Positions 60,801-64,000 of a stretch of DNA of 64,000 bases are shown in pieces. Below the pieces are notes generated by a model, which worked only from the letters and a program-made list of their open reading frames with translations, was not told where the DNA came from and made no database searches. A program made the translations under genes and the position numbers. Position 1 is the first letter of the stretch; every line of letters starts with the position of its first letter. The stretch is from Antilocapra americana (Eukaryota > Chordata > Mammalia > Artiodactyla > Antilocapridae): positions 12,611,687 to 12,675,686 of the forward strand of contig ML664175.1 of assembly GCA_007570785.1 (NCBI GenBank). The letters run 5' to 3'.

Positions 60801-62704
60801 AGATGAATGACTGCCTCCAACAACTGAGGCCAGTTGTGTAACATAAACAGACAAAATGACTGGAATAAATGCAAAAGTGGGAGGAGAGTTGAGACACACA
60901 CATCCCTGCTAAGGGGGTTAACTTAAACAACAGCAGTAGTGATCACAAAACAGTCCCAGCTACACCAGAGCCGTGTGTGTGCTGCTAGTGAGGGATGGGC
61001 TGTCGGGTGGGCTGATGCCCCAGACCTGGACTTCTCTAGAGCTGCTGTCAGTAAAGGGCTCTGAGGAGAGGGGCCATGGTTGTTCTTGAGGGCTCTTCTG
61101 AGAAGTAGTTCATGAATCTCATTCAGAACATTCTGAATGTAATAAGACATTGTTCATTACATTGTAATTTTTTTCCTCCCATTGGTATCATGTCTGACGT
61201 GTTTCTCAAATCATTTTATTTTTGAATCGGATAGACCTTAGGGCTTATGTTACTGATAGTCTTTTTTTCCAGGTAGAAAATTTAGAATTGAATCTGTAGC
61301 CCTCTTAAAGACATGAGATGTTCTGGCATACATTTTTGTATTAGACATATTCCAGTTCTATATTACATCTTGTCCATTTCATATCTTAGCATCACCTTTC
61401 TTACTTGGTCCTCCAATAAGAAATGAACTGATCACTGACTTGCTCAGGCTTTTAGGTATGAATGACATCCAGAATAAATAGACCAGTTGCTGCCCTCCTC
61501 CTTTTTTTTTTTTCCCCTACTAAGACCCTCCAACTCAAATATGTCATATACTGTGTGATAGTTGCTGGGAACTGGGAAAGAAATATAAAGTGAGAGAGAA
61601 ATACAACTGGATCTAACAGAGAGGGAAGGGCAGGAGATAGAAGAGGCTCAAGAGAAGGTTGGAAATAAGTGGCAACAGGAGTAGAGCTTTGCTCATAGCA
61701 GAATGAAATGGCTCTTCTCCAAGTGAGATCACCCCTCTTACTATACAAGATCAGACCTCATGAAATACAAAGAGTATTCCTACAGTGGCCTGGATGGTGA
61801 CAGGTGATTTGCACAGGTGTGTTGAAGGAAGTGCAGCTTCTTTGATTGGGTTGTTTGGGAATATCTAATGGCCTTATCTCACATTCAATTTCTGGAGACC
61901 TCTCTGGTTTCCTCATGCCTCACAAGAGTAGGGGTCCTGCCTGTTTGTGACTGACTATACCGTCCCAAGAAGACTCATTGACTCTTAGAGGTCTTTCCAT
62001 TGTTCATTTCTCAGGAACTTCATTTTGTGATCAGGGCAATAAAATCACATGCCTGAGCCACTAGCAGGGTGGGCACAGCTGTAAAACTGACAGCAACCGG
62101 GACACTAGGGGAAACCACCCCGGTGAAGTGATCAAAAGAGAAGTAATTATTGCTTCTAATCTCACTTTATCCAGGAAATGCCCCAGTATTTCCCGATCTA
62201 TGATCTGCTAATACATTTATTGTGAGTGCAGAGTAAATGTTTAACCTTGCCTGTTTTATCAATTAGTATTTTTGCTTTTTTTATTGGACGATAACTGCTT
62301 TACACTATCGTGTTGGTTTACGTCAACATGAATCAGCACACAGTTTCAGTATTTATCCTAATGACTGTGTCGATTCTGTGTTTATTGTTGCAAGAATGTT
62401 TCCTCATCGCCATCCCAGAAGACTGTACTCTGAATATTGTCTGGAAGCCCTTTATGAACTTTAGAACTGCATGACTCATGTCTGACCTTAAACTCTTACC
62501 AATTAAGTGAACAGTTTTGTTATCTCATTGAGATGGTTTTTCTTCCTGCTTTCATCATGTAACACCCCCTGCCGATTTTAAAAAGACCCCCCCAAGCAGA
62601 GAGGTTGTCCAAACCACCTACTCAAGTTCTTGTCTTGTCTTCTGACTGGTAGCTTAATTCATTGTTTACTTTCCCCATGGCCAGAATTAGGTAAAATAAG
62701 ATTT
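60801..62704. other. Intergenic DNA, nothing recognised
   Basis: Unique-looking sequence with no supported gene or named repeat. Confidence 0.4.
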
Positions 62705-63445
62705 ATCAAGCAACTTCTATGTGTCACGACTTTCCTGATGGCTCAGGGGTAAAGAATCTGCCTGCAGTACAGGAGACTGGGGTTCAAGCCCTGGGTTGGG
62801 AAGATCCCCAGAAGAAGGGAGTGGCAACCCACTCCAGGATTCTTGCCTGAAGAATTTCCTGGACAGATGAGCCTGGCAGGCTATAGTCTGTGGGATCGCA
62901 AAGAGTAGGACAGGAATGAGTGACTAACATTTTCACTTTTTCTTTTCTATGTGTGACATACTGTTCTAGGGACTGGGGACAAACAAAAAAGACTTTCCTT
63001 GCTACATGGAGCGAACTTTGCAATAAGGGGAGAGAGGCAATAATGAAAAGTATAAAAAGCCTGGTGGTAAGTGTTAGGGAGGTAAATAAACCAGGAAAGG
63101 GGAGTAGGATGTGTGTGTGTATATAACATGGAAGTGCGGGATCAGTGAAGGTTGCCCTGGGAAGGTGACACTTGGGTCCTGAATTGCAGGGGTGAGCCAT
63201 GCAGGTGACCAGGGACATGGGTACAGGTAATGGAATACAAGTAGGAACAGAGGCTCTGAGGAAGGGAAGCGTCGGTGGGCCAGGAGCAGCCAAGAGACCC
63301 ATGGCTGGAGCCATGCTTAAAGGAGTGGAAAAAGGGGTCTGAAACATGGAAGGGGCAGGTGGATGATGTAAGGCCTTTGTAAGGAATTTGATTTTGGCTG
63401 ATGTGGGAGCCATTAGAAGGTCATGGCAGAGCAGTGACTGCTTGA
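62705..63445 (-). mobile_element. L2 LINE, split by Bov-tA
   Basis: Antisense L2 (tatgtgtgacatactgttctagggactgg ... gggaaggtgacacttgggtcctgaat ... ttgattttggctgatgtgggagccattag). Confidence 0.7.
62725..62944 (+). mobile_element. Bov-tA SINE
   Basis: Sense Bov-tA with a perfect 10-bp duplication ttctatgtgt at 62715-62724 and 62945-62954. Confidence 0.88.
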
Positions 63446-63460
63446 GTCTGAGCTGCTTTC

Positions 63461-64000
63461 TTTTTTTTTTTTCCCTTTTATTGTTTTTGCCATACAATGC
63501 CATGATATCACCATGGGTTTACATATGCTCCCCCTCCAGAACCCCCCTCCCTCCTCCCTCCCTCCTCCCTCCCCCCTGGGAAATCTCGATGCACCAGCCC
63601 TGAGAATCAATCCTGGGCTGGCGATTGATTAGACATATGATAATTAACATGTTTCAATGCCATTCTCCCATATCATCCCACCCTTGCCCTCATCCACAGA
63701 GTCCACGAGTCTATTCTATACATCTGCGTTCCTTTTGCTGTCTCGCATGTTGGGTTCTCTTTACCGTCTTTCTAAATTCCATATATATGTGTTAATATAC
63801 TGTATTGTTGTTTTTGCTTCTGGCTTACTTCACTCTGGATAATGGGCTCCAGTTCCGTCCATCTGAATAGAACTGCTTCAAATGAATTTTTTTTTAATGC
63901 TGAGTAATATTCCATTGTGTATATGTACCACAGCTTTCTTATCCATTCGTCAGTTGATGGGCATCTAGGTTGCTTCCATGTCCTGGCTATTGTAAACAAT
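63461..64000 (-). mobile_element. Bovine-type L1, continues beyond the window
   Basis: Antisense L1 3' end starting at a poly-T run and the reversed G-rich tract (ccccctccctcctccctcc). It is similar to the L1s at 33551 and 45456 and still running at base 64000. Confidence 0.88.

Noticed and set aside
62784..63503. 239-codon open frame on the minus strand
   Set aside because: It runs through L2 and Bov-tA sequence and into the L1 edge. No domain, so chance.

Overview
This is mammalian nuclear DNA from a ruminant, almost certainly a bovid. The evidence is the repeats: BovB (RTE) LINEs, Bov-tA and BOV-A2 SINEs, CHR-type tRNA SINEs and bovine-type L1 3' ends, over an older layer of MIR, L2, MER5-like and L1M fragments. 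There are no prokaryotic operons, CRISPR arrays or phage genes. The species cannot be fixed from the sequence alone.

One protein-coding gene is supported: the 3' half of FAM81A on the + strand. Five consecutive coding exons (4913-5042, 6629-6735, 14575-14710, 16559-16754, 21132-21256) have AG/GT borders and compatible phases. They join without a stop into about 230 C-terminal residues of a coiled-coil protein, ending in TGA at 21254-21256. The exons for roughly the first 138 residues lie left of the window. The 3' UTR probably runs to AATAAA at 22660 or to AATAAA at 23379.

Region by region. 1-4912 is a FAM81A intron with two adjacent BovB 3' ends, L2 and old L1 remnants. 5043-21131 is the remaining introns. 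They hold several SINEs with clear target-site duplications, an L2 split by nested insertions (about 6.9-9.8 kb), an L1 block with a degenerate minisatellite-like stretch (10.5-13.6 kb), and an ORF1-only antisense L1 inside an older L1 (18.5-21.1 kb). 21.3-33.2 kb is the 3' UTR and then intergenic DNA with MIR, MER5, L1M, L2, Bov-tA and BovB pieces.

33.25-55.56 kb is the most notable structure: a direct tandem triplication of a 6-8.5 kb unit (U1 33252-41747, U2 41748-49380, U3 49381-55560). The units differ by private retrotransposon insertions and by mosaic similarity, which points to stepwise duplication plus gene conversion. I see no gene in the unit. 55.6-64 kb is intergenic: a near-full-length but decayed antisense BovB (56.8-60.0 kb), two L2 copies each split by a Bov-tA, and an antisense L1 running off the right edge.

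I found no previously undescribed functional system. The points of interest are genome structural evolution and a few well-preserved insertion events.
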